Below the pieces are notes generated by a model, which did not search any database, had not been told where the DNA came from, and saw only the letters and a list, made by a program, of their open reading frames with translations. From contig MZZL01000075.1 in the NCBI GenBank assembly GCA_002749535.1, forward strand, positions 186,001 to 250,000: DNA of 64,000 nucleotides. The letters run 5' to 3'. Source of the stretch: Apophysomyces variabilis (lineage: Eukaryota > Mucoromycota > Mucoromycetes > Mucorales > Mucoraceae). Shown in pieces: positions 15,640 through 28,300 of the stretch. Within the stretch, counting starts at the first letter, position 1. Every line of letters starts with the position of its first letter. The position numbers and the translations under genes are program-made.

Positions 15640-16767
15640 ATGCTTCCTTTGCTTAACGCCAAATGCGTTGCTGATACGACACGGTAAAAATAATACTGAT
15701 TTTGCCTTTGATATAATATCTAAACTTTGAATAGGGAGATCCAGCAATTTAACGATGCAAAGTTAAACATCCAAGCATTCAAGGAAGAGTATTCTCGTAG
15801 AGTGGGTCTGTCAGATAATGAGATTCAAGACGAAAATGTGGCCAATTTGCCGTTGCATCCGGATGCACTTCTTGTGGAACTCGACGACTACAGGGTATGT
15901 TGACCAGATCGGATGCATGAGATGCTGATACTTCTCCGCAGGCATATTCTTCTAAAGTGATCGATAGGTGTATCGATCAAAAAGTGAGAGAAGGGATTTG
16001 GCAGATCCTGTTTGAAGGGTCATCGTTAGAGGACTTGTCCTTTGAACGTCGGGAATTAGGTATGAACCATGTTTGAGTTAGCAAGTTACGCGTGCTCGTA
16101 CTTATTCCTTATCCTGTCAGAGTATGCGTGTCTGACTCTACAAAACGAGCACGAGACGAGCATGTCCGAGATTGATGGATTCCATAAGGACATGGAATCT
16201 ATGGCAGAAGAAGTCGAAGAATGTTTGTTCTTATGCCTCAAAAGTAGACACATGCTTACAGTTGTTATTAGCGTATCAGACATTGGCGAGCCGAGTTATT
16301 GAGCTGACACGGACTTTGGACGAGTTACGTGTAGAGGTAAAGATTAATTAACTAAGCTTTCTTTTTCTCATTTTGCGTGCATCTGTTTCTATACTTATAG
16401 CAACAGGAACTGGCACGAATAGATGCACTCGTTGGAAACCAAAACTTACTCACAGTCGAAACAGCGCGGGCGCAAGTAGACGAATTAACAGATGGTTACG
16501 TGAAATTGAGCATGGCCAACGACGATCGCATGGAAACCATCTATGACTTGACACAGCGTGTTGAGGAGGGAGAACGGGAGGTTGAAAGTCTGCTAGCTGA
16601 AATGATCGCGGCTGAAGGTGAGGCTTCCGAAGCTCTCCGATCACGAGGGTACAAAGATGAAGAACTTGAGCGACAACAGAATTGGTATGTTATTTTTTTT
16701 GTCGGGGAAAGGGGGGAAGGTCCTATAGTAGAATTCATGTCTTAGGCTACGAGAACAGGTACAATAG
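15640..16767 (+). CDS. Coiled-coil protein, probable Sos7/Kre28 (Zwint-like) kinetochore factor
   Basis: Predicted 264-residue coiled-coil protein. Exons: 15640-15683, 15735-15894, 15942-16059, 16121-16212, 16262-16336, 16401-16684, 16746-16767, all with GT-AG borders. The order KEEYSRRVGL, then a helix LVELDDYRAYSSKVIDRCID, then LEDLSFERRELEY and a long heptad-rich segment resembles the fungal Sos7 coiled-coil domain, whose members bind the Spc7/KNL1 C-terminus at the outer kinetochore. This match is from memory of the family pattern, not a search. I chose the ATG at 15640 because an upstream in-frame extension would add a hydrophobic helix that does not fit the family. The last exon codes for only seven residues; coding-like words in other frames continue to about 16980, so the 3' end may be mis-modelled or decayed. 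Confidence 0.5.
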
Positions 16768-17610
16768 CATGCTCGATTTGAGCCATCAGTTAGACGAAGC
16801 AGAGAATATTGATTCCAATTTGCCTACCCAACTACAACTTTGAGAGAAATATACCCAGCAGACTGCATTCGAAAACAATACAGAAAAGAAGCGGACTGTC
16901 GTTATCTTGCTAAACAACTCAGCGCGAACTATAGCAACCGTTTCTATGGCAGACTGGGTATCACATCGAGAGGAGAGTAAACAGCTTGAATTTGCCACAA
17001 GGGATTCTTGGTGTGCTGTAAAGATACAGCCTTGAGTAGATATCTACTATTATTCTTTTTTTGCGTGTTTAACACAAGGCAACAAAGAACTTAATGTTTG
17101 AGATTAAAAGCGTATAATACTTCTCGTTCAGAGACATTTAACTGGAACTAATGATATGAGCATCGCCAGCTTCGCTCTCTCAAATCTCTGTTCTATTTGC
17201 GAGCACAAGTGGTAAACAACCGACATTTTGAGTGCAAGCGCATGTCATCAGTTGTTTATTCTGATATGCGATTGCATATCGTAATGTTTCTTATGATAGA
17301 GTCGAACAGCCGAGGACCATTCAACTATGAGGGAAGTCATCAGGGTGTTCACTTTGAATAACACGGCATCATTTTTAGGTCAATATAGAAGCTTGGCCAG
17401 CGTTTCTGAACTGATCCAGGTCTCTGATATTATAGGACAGGAACTCTAATAACTTGCCGGCACGGCTTAGGTAGGATTTAATGTCATCGATAAATCAGCA
17501 ATTTCTCTCACACACACGTATAGAATTGTAGCCATGACAGCGTTAACTCTGTATGTCATGCCCTTTTTTTACTTTATATATAATCTCTTTTCAACACACC
17601 GAAACCCAGA
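16768..17610. other. Intergenic between convergent genes
   Basis: 3' ends of the coiled-coil gene (+) and the helicase gene (-) face each other here. The first 210 bases keep some coiled-coil-like coding words in shifted frames; the rest is AT-rich with no feature I can support. Confidence 0.45.
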
Positions 17611-19209
17611 TCAGATTAAGTCCGTAACTATCAAAGAAAAGAATAATTAGATCCATACATCAAAGCAAAAGTGTAACCTTACCATTCATTGGCATTTCAT
17701 CGATTTGAGTACTAGAGATAATTGCAATGAGTAAGAATACTTTAATGCTCTATTCCAACCGTTACCTGTAATATTGTTCAATATCGCGCAAGATCTTCAG
17801 ATCATCATTCTTCACAAAGTTAATGGCCACACCCTTGCGACCGAAACGACCGGATCGACCAATACGATGAATGTAGTTTTCACGATTTGCGGGTAAATCG
17901 TAGCTAGGAAACCCCGGGTGATAAGTGAATCATCCCATCGCTTTTTATAACTTCACTTACTTGATGACAAGAGACACTTGTTGTACATCAATACCACGGG
18001 CCCACACATCTGTAGTGATCAACACTCGACTAAGAGAAATAAATCAATCTGAGATAGCAAAAATTAAGATCTATTTTACCTTGCACCTTGACGGAATTCT
18101 TGCATAATCGCATCACGCTCTTTCTGTGGCATTTCGCCGTGCATGGCTGAAACTGTGAAATTGGCTTCACGCATCTTTTCCGTCAACCAATCGACCTATA
18201 TACCTACTAGTCAACGCCGACATTCAACCAACTATGATCTCAGATCCTACCTTGCGTCTTGTGTTGCAGAAAATAACGGCCTGTGTGATGGTCAATGTAT
18301 CGTAAAGATCGCACAATGTATCAAACTTCCAGTCTTCCAATTCTACTGCGACAAAAAACTGCTTGATACCCTCAAGCGTCAATTCATCACGCTTAACAAG
18401 AATACGAATGGGTTCAGACATGAAATTTTGGGTCATTTCCAGAACGTCATGAGGTAAGGTGGCGGAAAGCAAGACTACTTGTGTGGCTGGTGGCAAATGT
18501 CGGTACACATCATAAATCTGATCTCTGAATCCACGGTTTAGCAGTTCATCGGCTTCATCCAAAATAAGCATTTTTATGTTTCGTGTGCGCAAACTACGTC
18601 GTCGAATCATGTCGTAGACGCGACCAGGTGTTCCGGATACAACGTGCACTCCATTTTCCAGTCGACGGATATCTTCGCCAACACTGGTACCACCAATGCA
18701 CGCATGGCACTGAACGTTCATATAATCACCCAACGCCAAAACAACACTCTGAATCTGCGTAGCCAATTCACGTGTGGGAGAAAGGACGAGTGCCTGCGTT
18801 TCACGCACGGTTGTGTCGATCGTCTGCAGAATCGAGATGGAGAATGTTGCAGTTTTACCAGTACCAGACTGTGCCTGTGCAATCACGTCGCGGCCTCTGA
18901 TGATAGGCACGATGGCTAATGACATTCAGCGATCAGCAAAGCTGTTCCATCCCTAACCCTATGGGCACCGTCTATTTTTCTGTCATTTTACCTCTTTGCT
19001 GGATAGCAGATGGTTTCTCAAAGTTGTAAGCATAAATTCCACGAAGCAAATCCTCTTTCAAGCCAATGGAGTCAAAGGTTGGCACCACTTTGACCTATCA
19101 CCATGGTTAATATACATCTTTTCGTTCAAATGTATGTTCCCATTGTCACACGTACATTTTCTGAAGTCTCGAACGAAAGCTTCTCGTCTGCTTTGTGATC
19201 AAAGGACAT
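17611..19209 (-). CDS. EIF4A3: DEAD-box helicase eIF4A-III (exon junction complex)
   Basis: ATP-dependent RNA clamp of the exon junction complex (Fal1 is the yeast relative). Exons in transcript order: 19156-19209, 18992-19094, 18251-18915, 18080-18195, 17961-18029, 17766-17903, 17683-17711, 17611-17627; 396 residues, the usual eIF4A length. Motifs in order: F/Q region [13 protein letters not shown], motif [15 protein letters not shown], Ia PTRELATQ, Ib [63 protein letters not shown] and [19 protein letters not shown]. The end reads [17 protein letters not shown], diagnostic of eIF4A-III versus translation-initiation eIF4[21 protein letters not shown] is also typical of the subgroup. The last coding exon is only 17 nt. 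Confidence 0.95.
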
Positions 19210-19797
19210 GATGTGTTCAATTGGGGCTAAAGAGGACTGACGCACTGAGTCACAAAATGGGGTGCGAGTTTTTTTTATATCAAATTAGCCGTCACGATGC
19301 TTGGGGATCCCAGATACTGACACCACATGGTACACTACAGTATCACGCTGTTTGTACTCATTTTTCCGTCTCTTGCCAGAGTAAAAGTACAGCAGCTAGC
19401 TAGCAGTAATGAGCTGCTGATGAGTTACAATCTATCTCAGAGGTGGAGCGTGAGAGCCATTATGTATTGAGGTTTCACTACATGTCATTATGGACTAATT
19501 TCTTGGTCTTTGCAACTACTTAACGAGAAATATCTTGTCGCAGCCAGTCAGACCATCCATATTAGATTCGCTGGTGACAATGTCGGTTGCTCTATCAATC
19601 CCATTCGTCTGTTCTTTTCTTGTGTGCTTGTTTGCTATCCTGGCTATATTATCTCGATAGCGTATGCCTGGCGCCCAGCACAATGATTTTTTTCCTCTAT
19701 GCTTAAAAAACGACTTGTGTAGCACATCGTAACCATCATGGTTACTGAGGCTTGCGAATCGTTGTTGCTAGTCTTTGCATACTTATAGAGAGAAAAC

Positions 19798-20403
19798 AAT
19801 TTCGCAAACTACGAAAATCGAAGTCGCAGTCCAGTGGAATTAAAATATAGCAACAAATAAAAAAAAAAGAATTCAATGCCGTCCTTTTTCTGCTTAGCTA
19901 CCGCTTTAACTCATTTTAAAAGTGCACCCACATCCTTGAGCTCTCCCCATGCCCACTGTTAAACAGTCAAAAGCAGAACTCGCTGCTGCCAAGGCTGAAA
20001 TTAGTAGGCTCAAACAACACAACGGTTCCCTTCTCCAGATGCTAGGCTCTAGTTTCCCTAGACGCCAAGTCTGTTGAATCTAATTTCCTCTAATACAACC
20101 CGTCCATTCTCCGCAAAAGCTATCCGTCGCATCAGGGCCCCTTCCGGCCTGCTGTCGCCCGCTTCTTCCTTGCAAAAAGGCTTTTTTGATACTCACGCCC
20201 TTCCCCGATATTTTTCCATCCCCCCTCAATTTTTATCACATTGATCTAGCCCGGGCGGACACAATTATTATTTTTGCACTCATTTGAACCACTGAATAAA
20301 CCTAAGAAACTAGATAGTGCTAGGTTGAAACTCGATGTCATTCACTCAGCTCGAAAAAGAAAGTAATCCACAAACCTCTATAAGCCGCATGCAGAGTCTG
20401 TAA
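19798..20403 (+). mobile_element. Decayed 5' fragment of a LINE-like element (copy A)
   Basis: From 19798 the DNA closely matches the right edge of the window (63755-64000) over about 245 bases: a shared leader (cgaagtcgcagtccagtggaat, then ttcaatgccgtcctttttctgcttcgctaccgcttt-like sequence) and a start codon at 19949 opening MPTVKQSKAELAAAKAEISR, a coiled-coil N-terminus. In this copy the frame hits a stop 42 codons in. Further protein-like words in shifting frames (FSAKAIRRIRAP near 20110, KLDSARLKLDVIHSARK near 20308) continue to about 20400. I take it for the start of ORF1 of a non-LTR retrotransposon; another family of dispersed coding repeat is possible. Bounds on the right are approximate. 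Confidence 0.6.
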
Positions 20404-20417
20404 GCTAGAATAATGAC

Positions 20418-20627
20418 ATGTCTAATGCTCTTAACAACCTATCCCATAAGGAAATTGACTTCTTAATATCAGAACTTGAGATGCATTGCGAGTTGTCAAG
20501 ATATCCTACTTGCAAAAAGATCAATAAAGGGTACTTTATGCATTCTTGCACTTTTACTGCAGTGAGTATGATTTGGGTAGGCGTTTCAACCATTATTCTG
20601 TTTATCTAGCAGAAAAAACGCCAATGA
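20418..20627 (+). CDS. Doubtful small protein with one intron
   Basis: ATG at 20418 opens MSNALNNLSHKEIDFLISEL; a good donor (gtgagt, 20562) and acceptor (tatctag, 20609) join a second exon ending in a stop at about 20627, total 53 residues. It lies directly behind the repeat relic and could be part of it. No family recognised. Confidence 0.2.
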
Positions 20628-21021
20628 AAAGCATGTTGCCCACTTATTTATTTTTTTTCACATGTCGTTTTCGTTCTTTTCCCGCCATTTTCTGTGAGCA
20701 CGAAATAATTTTTGATTTAAAATAGACATTGAGGTATTATTGATGGGAACAGTACACCGAGTTATAAGCTATATCCACACGTGTAATATTTACGTAACAT
20801 TCCATGCAAATTCGTTGTACAATGAAATGGAAATGACATAAACTATGTAAACTTTGTTCAGATGCACCCGAAGATACTGCAACTTTTACGTACTTTATTC
20901 GAAGACATACCAAGATAGTTTTTTACCGGGTGTGATGCAGACGAACTTTCAAATCATATGAAAGAAGAAGACTGTAGAAGACTTTGGCAGACAATAGATA
21001 TTCTATATAAATTAAGAGGAC

Positions 21022-21210
21022 ATGATAACCCCAACTGCACGACGTCAAACAAGAGCCAGCCAAACCGAGACTATGGTTGAACCACCCAGGTCTCGCAGAC
21101 GAATCAGCCGACGAGAAGAAGAAAGAGCAGAATCGTCCCGAGCTCCTTTAAGGCGATCTAAGAGGCAGCAAGCAAAAAGGCAGAAAAGGATCCACGAGTC
21201 AAGTGGATAG
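21022..21210 (+). CDS. Short arginine-rich reading frame
   Basis: A 62-residue frame almost free of hydrophobic residues, with Arg/Lys runs such as RRRISRREEERAE. The tatataaa at 21004-21011 lies only 11 bp before the ATG, too close for that ATG to be used from it. It may be a relic of a disordered nuclear-protein segment or chance. Confidence 0.2.
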   Translation: MITPTARRQTRASQTETMVEPPRSRRRISRREEERAESSRAPLRRSKRQQAKRQKRIHESSG

Positions 21211-22370
21211 GGCTTTTACGCCCGGTATTTAGTAAGTGTCATTGAATACTATTGTTATTTTTCTTCTATTACTCATCAACTGAAATTTATGTATGCATCT
21301 GGCATTCACTTGGCGGGGAGACGGGTATGGCGTCGTCAGTTTTATGACAGGTACGTAAAAGTGGTCAATTCGAACTCTTATAACACGATAATTAATGTAA
21401 TTTGTTAGCGTCAAGCCCAGTTTCCAAAATGCGCCAACTGAATTTGCTAGATGCGACTTTAATTTTTGGAAATAAAGTACGACCTTACGCATGAGACTTG
21501 TTACCTATGTGATTACAATCATTGAACCTATCAGTGCTATGATGCACCTTCTCCCTTTAGCCTACTCATGTTTGATTGAAAAGCATCTAATATTATCTCA
21601 AGCGTTTCCAGTTCTGGAAGATGAGTACCTGCTCCTACAAATGGTTTCTATTTTGTACTTCTAGGCTCCCAACAGTGAGCAGTGTAATGACTCGTTTTTT
21701 GTTATCTCTACTCGCGGCCCGCTATTTTACCGATTAAAACCTTTAAACATCTTCTCATCATTGGGCCAAAGTAGATGACCTTTTCTGTGATTTTCCGCTT
21801 TTGGTTGAAATGTGAAAAAAGCAAAGCCGGTAATGCCTTTACAAGGCATTTCTAATTGAAAGACCGCTTTTTGCTTATGCAATGTGTATAACCATGCTTG
21901 AGAACAAGTTTTGGTATGATGAAAGAGATAGAGAGGGAAAACGAGTGATATGGCCTCAAGCAAACAGTATCTTCGACCTAATGCAATAGAATGGTTGCTG
22001 CTTAGAGTATAATTGAAAAGTCTTTTTTAGTATCTTACCGACAACACCCTTCAAAGTTTTGGTAGGGTGAAAATGCTATCCTCACCAAACTTCGCTTCCC
22101 CACCTTTTCCCCCACGTTTTTAATTTCTTGAGTGGGGTATCTTTCCGTCACCGGGATGCTTCCAGGAACCAGCATATTGAAAATCTATTCATACTTCGTC
22201 TTGCGCTTTCTCTTCCATTATATATAAGAAGCTGTTGTTTTTGTAGGACTTAGTAATCGGTCAGAAAGAGAAATCAACTTTCCCACTCTTAAACCACATG
22301 TGTGGGGAAATTGAAAGAAGTTATCAATAGTTTTCCCGAACCTTGGCAGTGACTGACCGCATTTTGTTTA

Positions 22371-22400
22371 GTCCCCTTTAAAAGACTATAAAAGGGGACA
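22371..22400 (+). promoter_or_regulatory. Inverted CCCCT/AGGGG repeat around the TATA box of ligase 1
   Basis: gtccccttt (22371-22379) and aaaggggac (22392-22400) are perfect reverse complements. The TATA box tataaaag (22388-22395) spans the spacer and the start of the right arm. CCCCT/AGGGG is the stress-response-element core read by Msn2/4-type zinc fingers in yeast. The start codon of ligase 1 follows 41 bp after the right arm. Confidence 0.55.
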
Positions 22401-22441
22401 CGAGTGTCATACTGAGAACTGACAATTCATCACTTGCTAAC

Positions 22442-24517
22442 ATGGTTATCTACACATCGCCTGCAGAATCTTGGGTCATTCCCAACTCTGACGTGTTCAC
22501 GTTCCTATTCCAGCAAAACGAAGTCAATGCCTCGAAACCAGTCGACAAACCATTCCTAATTGATGGTGCAACAGGGAGGACATTGACCTTTACTGAGGTA
22601 CATGATCTGTCACGCCGGCTGGCGTTCGGTTGGAACCGGATTGGGTTGAAGCAGGGCGATGTCGTAGCTGTCTTCGCTCCCAACCAGTTCGACCATACTG
22701 TCCTTTACTTTTCGATTTTAGGAGCAAGATGCACTGTCTCCCCGGGGTATGGATTTATCTCGCTGAAAAAGAACGATATGTTGAACATTAATTTTGCTTT
22801 TGCATTCCATTAGTAACCCAGGATATACAAAAAGTAAGTAAAAAAACTATGTGAGGAAATTTCCGATCTGACACGGGGCTTTAACCTAGATGAATTCATT
22901 CATCAGCTTGAGATCACCAAAGCGAAAGCGGTCGTCACTGTTCCTGCCCTTTTACCAACACTTTCAACCATTTGTACCCAACGGGGCATTCCGAAAGAAC
23001 GGATCTTCTTGTTTGGCTCAGAAGAAGTGGATGGGTATAAACCATTTTATTCTTTAATGGATGATAGGGTCATTGGACATATCGAAGGGGTCAATCCCAG
23101 CGAAGATATAGCTTTTATCTGTTTCTCCAGCGGCACGACCGGGCTTCCTAAGGGTGTAATGCTCACTCATCGCAATTTCGTCACAAGTGTCGCTCAGCCT
23201 GTCCTACAACGCCCGGGAAACAGCCACGAAGACGACATCACTCTCGGTTTTCTCCCATTCTATCATATTTATGGTGTTGCATCGCTTTTGCTTCGTGCCG
23301 TTTATACTCGAGTTCCACTTGTTGTAATGAGCAAATATGATTTGGAGACGATGTGTCGTCTGATTGAAAAGTATAAAATAACGCGTGTAGCGCTTGTGCC
23401 ACCTATCGGTAAGCAAGAGCGTCGAAAAGACACTACGCTATCCTTCCTGCGACGGATCCTTACTATTCGCTAGTTGTGCACCTTACGAAGAGTGCGGTGG
23501 TAGGCAAGTACGATCTGTCTTCTTTACGGTACTTAGCATGTGGTGCAGCCCCATTAAATCGAGAACATATTGATGCCTTTATGGAACGTCTAGGCAAACC
23601 AATCAAACAAGGGTAAAAGACACATTTAAATATTAGGCTATCTTCCCTAAAACAGGAAGTGCAGGTATGGTCTTACAGAAACCACCGGAGGATGCTTTTT
23701 CCAAGATATAGAAGATTCCGAGCATCTGATTCCAGGTAAGCTGTTGTTGCCGGCAAGCCAGCAATGATATTCATCACTCGCTTAGGTTCTTCTGGAAAGT
23801 TAATACCACATATGGAGGCCAAAATCGTGGACGAAAATGGCAAAGGTAAGAAGGACAAAATGACCTTAGTATCAAAGAACAAGTGTCCTGATGTTACGTC
23901 TGTTACTTTGATTGTGAAAGCGCTCGGACCAGGTTTTCAAGGAGAGCTGCTCCTCCGTGGCCCACAAATTATGAAAGGTTATCTTAATAATCCGAAAGCT
24001 AATGCTGAAATATTTACTACCGATGGATGGATGCGGACGGGCGATGTTGTGAGATGCGATATAATCTCGGGTGATTTCTTTGTCCTTGACCGAATCAAAG
24101 AATTGATCAAGTACAAGGGCAACCAGGTGGCTCCAGCAGGTAAGGAGAAAAAAAATATGTGCGCTATTTTACGAGGAAGAACGATACTAAGATGAGCGTA
24201 TAGAACTTGAGGCTTTGTTGATGAGTCGTTCAGAAGTGGCAGATGTCTGCGTTGTTGGAGTATATGACTCTTCCCAGGCAACAGAGCTTCCTCGAGCCTA
24301 CGTAGTTTTGCAGTCGTTTGCACAGCCCACTGAAGCTTTGGCAGCTGATTTGGTAGCCTTTGTGGCAGCTAATGTTGCCCAACACAAAAGATTACGAGCG
24401 GGTGTTCAGTTTGTAGACGGAATTCCCAAAAGTCCCAGTGGTAAGATATTGCGACGAGAAGTTAGATTATGGGCACAGCAAGAACAAAAAGAAATTCGCG
24501 GAAAAGGAAGGCTGTGA
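22442..24517 (+). CDS. 4-coumarate-CoA-ligase-like acyl-CoA synthetase 1
   Basis: Adenylate-forming enzyme of the ANL superfamily: activates a carboxylate with ATP and transfers it to CoA. Exons: 22442-22746, 22814-22833, 22890-23408, 23474-23612, 23665-23735, 23786-23845, 23921-24139, 24204-24517; 548 residues, standard length. Core motifs in order: P-loop [58 protein letters not shown] and the catalytic-lysine end [11 protein letters not shown]. The NPGYT block and these motifs place it in the 4CL/luciferase-like clade; the acid (aromatic, medium-chain or other) cannot be read from sequence. The C-terminus is GRL, not a canonical peroxisomal PTS1, unlike the neighbouring paralogue. It is the first of four co-oriented genes, with a TATA box close upstream. 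Confidence 0.9.
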
Positions 24518-25320
24518 TTATCCGTGCCAATGGCCAATACAACTCGTGCATCCAGCGCATCATGCAATCATAACATGCGCACTTCCCAATAAACTGTTTC
24601 GCTTAATATGTGTAGCCTGTTTTTGTTGGACAACCTCATGATGGCTAAACGCGTCCAAATCCCGGTAAAGAAAATGGAGTTACCATATATAGTCAGCGAT
24701 ATAACTCCATTTCAGAGATGTCTCCGTTCACTGCGGTATAACGAGTGTTGGTTCAACTATGCCGTGCATAACGATACACGCAGCACAAAAACATGGCCAG
24801 TTCTGTCTATAACCTATATACGCTGCATGAACTTTTGATGGACGTGCCACTTCATATTTCAAGTGAAGTCATTGTGGCCCTCCACAAGTCAAATATGCAA
24901 GAAGTCGGATCATATCTTAAAAATAGGAGTTTAAAAAACCGGCTATTCATTCTCTTAATTCGGTAGAACACTGGCCCGAAAACTTACAAAACGAATCAAA
25001 AATATTTGTTATGGGTTTATTGACTTGGTTTATTGCTCTTGTTATCTAATGGAAGTAGTATGTGCGATGAATTGGTAAGATTCAATTTCCTTCTTTGTTT
25101 TATGTGGTCATTATGTTCAACCGTAGACATATCCGGGCCGACCTTTCGGAAGAACGTACTACCGGGGATATCGTCTTGGTCACCGAAAACACCACAGAAC
25201 GATTTGTATAAATTGACAAGCAGTGATCGTACTTTACCATTTTAATTTCTCATTGTACTATAATTGCACCTGCACCCTCATCATCATCACCATCGTTGTC
25301 GTTTTGCATCACAGACTATC
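24518..25320. other. Intergenic between ligase 1 and the ArAE-type gene
   Basis: No supported coding sequence. A short run of CAT-rich repeats (caccctcatcatcatcaccatc, about 25270-25291) lies just before the next start codon, in what is probably its leader. Confidence 0.5.
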
Positions 25321-28300
25321 ATGACATCAAGTCAACAGGACAGCAGCGCCACTGAACTTGAAAATCTGACTCGAGTAAAAAGCGAATCGAGCACGAAGAT
25401 ATCCGTACCATCACCTACATCTTCATCCAAAAAGTTACCGTATATACCACATATAACCTTACCGACTCTACCTCAGTTTCGTAAAAACGTTAAGGCCTCC
25501 GTGGCCCTGCTGATCGCGCTTATCATGGGTATTGAGACTCATTGTAAAGCTGCCATCGGTGAAGCAGCATTGCTTGTAGCGATTGTCATGGTATTCTATT
25601 TCCCTGTCAGAACGATCGGTAAGTTAACGTATTTTATTCCTCCAACACAACTCTCACATTGATTTATCAAGGTGTACAAACCGAGGTATGTCAAATATGG
25701 TTGTGATCTGATCTTCGGAGATCTAATTTGACGGAAACGGTTACCTTGACAGGCTGTAGTTTATGGCACGTTTGGAGCCTTAGTGAGCGCGTTATGGAGT
25801 ATCCTAGGTAAACAGAAAACAACTCTTACAAAAGAAACCCCGTTTTACGAGCTGCCTTGTTTAGGTCTATACCTCGCTGATCTAGCAAGAGACCATTCAA
25901 ACCCAAACCCACTGCAGGCTGGAGCCTGCGCTATCTTGGCTGTATTTTTATTTATTGGTACCTTTGTACTTAACTATATTCGTATGAAGTTTCATAAAGG
26001 TAACATAGAAAATGGTATTGTATATTTGTTGCTCATACACATCTTTATTCCTAGCCAACTTCGCATGTGTTAACTCTTGCATCGTGTTAACAGTACGTGC
26101 CACCACCTCGCACTCTTTCTTAACAAAGGATTACTAACATAAAGGCTTTAGTTTGCAACAACGCAAGGTGCTGTCATTCCCGGATTTTATCCTGAAGTAG
26201 CCGTAAGTAGAATTTCCCTTTAAAAAACGCCGGAGAAGAACAAGTAAAAACCAGACGCTGATCTTCCTTTTCTTTCTTCTTATCTTACACAAAAACCTTA
26301 GTGGACTTTCTTACGCCCCACAGCACTTGCGGGAGGTATCGCATTGGCTGTGGATGTACTTATCTGGCCAGATGATAGTATGACCAACTACATGGGGATG
26401 CTGAAGAAGACATTGATGGACTATAACAATTTCTTCAAAGAATCGTCCGACAGTTTTCTTTCCGCGACTTCCGTCAAAAGTTCCACACTGACGCTGTCTT
26501 CGCTCTATGCTCGCCTTCAAAGTAACCTTCTCTTATTGATTGATTGCAAGCGTGCCGTGCAGCGAGAGATCCTCTACACCCACCTCTCTTCCAAAGATAT
26601 CAGTTTACTTACAAGACACGTCAAAGAAATGAGTGCGCCCTTGCACGGTGTGGGTCACAGTTTGATCACGAAGGAGGATTGCTTCCACCACCCAGAAAGC
26701 TCTTTCTTGGAACAGGTGGATTGCACCGCTCTGGCTACCTCGATTCAAAGCTCGCAAGCGGTATGCCAAGCTTTGTCAGAAGCCTGCATTGCCGCTATCG
26801 CAGAATGTATCCAGCGGCTCGGGAGGTTCCATGCCTCACCTCGCACCAATTGGAACAGCATTTTATGGCCTTTTCCTCGTTTATTTACGTCAACACGCAA
26901 TGAAACTCAGGATGCACAACCATCTTCGACGCTGCCGAATTTACACTTGGCTATCATGCAGTTTGATAACCACATGCCTAACGATAGCGCACTTCAGCTA
27001 CTTCCTTTGCATTATCAATTCAATCTCAGAGAGCATGCGACGCATGTCAAAGCCTTAGTCGAACTAATCGATCATCTGGAAGAGACGCGTCAAAGGCGCC
27101 GTCTATGGTTCCCAGCCATATCCCTAAAAAAGTGGTTTCGTTCGGACGAATTTGATCGTGAAGTTGGTGGTTATCAAGGCGACACGGATATGATTGGTGG
27201 AGATGCCTTAGTTCGTACGCTATCCAAAAACGATGTCGCAGATGGCTCAACGGAATGGTCCAATACAAAGACTGGAAAATGCATGGTTCCTGACCCGGAC
27301 GTGTCGCCGCCTGTCAGCAAGGTGGAATGGTTTTTCTATGGTTTGCACAGCATCCGAACATGGTTTATGCAGCAAGATGTCTTCTTTGCCTTTAAGACAG
27401 CTGTTGGTGTTGTTTTACTTGCCATCCCTTCTTGGAGAATAGAAAGCGCAGGATGGTACTATGACTGGCGTGGCCAATGGGCGATGATCAACGTGGTGCT
27501 GTGGATGTTCCCCATGACAGGCACCTTTATATTTGCGTAAGTTCTTTTTGTCCACTTTCCTTTTCTACAGAAAAAGGGAGTACCATTTCGATTGACCAAC
27601 GTGTTTCCTTTTGTTTTCGTCTTCTTTAGCGTTCTGATGCGTTTGCTGGGAACCGTGGTAGGGGCCGTTCTTGGTATCATTGTGTGGGAAATCACTCGCG
27701 GAAACCCTTACGGTTTTTCTGTCCTATGCTTCGTCTTGTTTATTCCTCATTACCACGTATTCTTTTTCACACAACATTACAAGGTTGTCTCGCTTATGAG
27801 CAAAATCACAATGGTCCTGGTAAGAAAAAGAGATGGGAAACTACAATCACTTTATGCTAACTGTTCATTTTTCCTTGACAAGGTCATTGTTTATGAGTAC
27901 AATTTTGTACTTGAACTAGGATCTAGTGCTGACTCAGTGAGTTTCGTGGCGGCAAAGGTAACCTAGACCTCGATATTTTTTTTCTGGATAATGACATAGA
28001 AAATTGATGCCATAGCGTCTCTTAGCCGTGGTCATTGGCGTGGCGGCTTCTGCCATCCTTGCTTTGGTGCCTTACCCAGAAACAGGTCGCGTGGAGCTTC
28101 GCAAGCGTCTTTCACAGACCATTCGGGAGATTGGGCAGCTCTACGGCACCTTGGCTGCCTACATGGCTAGTCCTGGTATCAAGCCTACTGCTCTTTCCGA
28201 TCCTCGAATCAAGGCGTTCAGCAAACGTGCTTCCGAACTGAGACGCCAAACGGCAGATGAGCGAAGCTTACTTCAACTGGCAGTATTTGAACCACCTTTG

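Larger units (their letters stand above)
19210..22441. other. Intergenic stretch with repeat relic, small frames and the promoter of ligase 1
   Basis: Contains the LINE-like fragment at 19798-20403, two doubtful small reading frames (20418-20627, 21022-21210), a short perfect inverted repeat aatgcctt/aaggcatt at 21832-21850, and GC-box/STRE-like motifs before ligase 1 (several CCCCAC and AGGGG words from 22090 on). Nothing else is supported. Confidence 0.5.
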
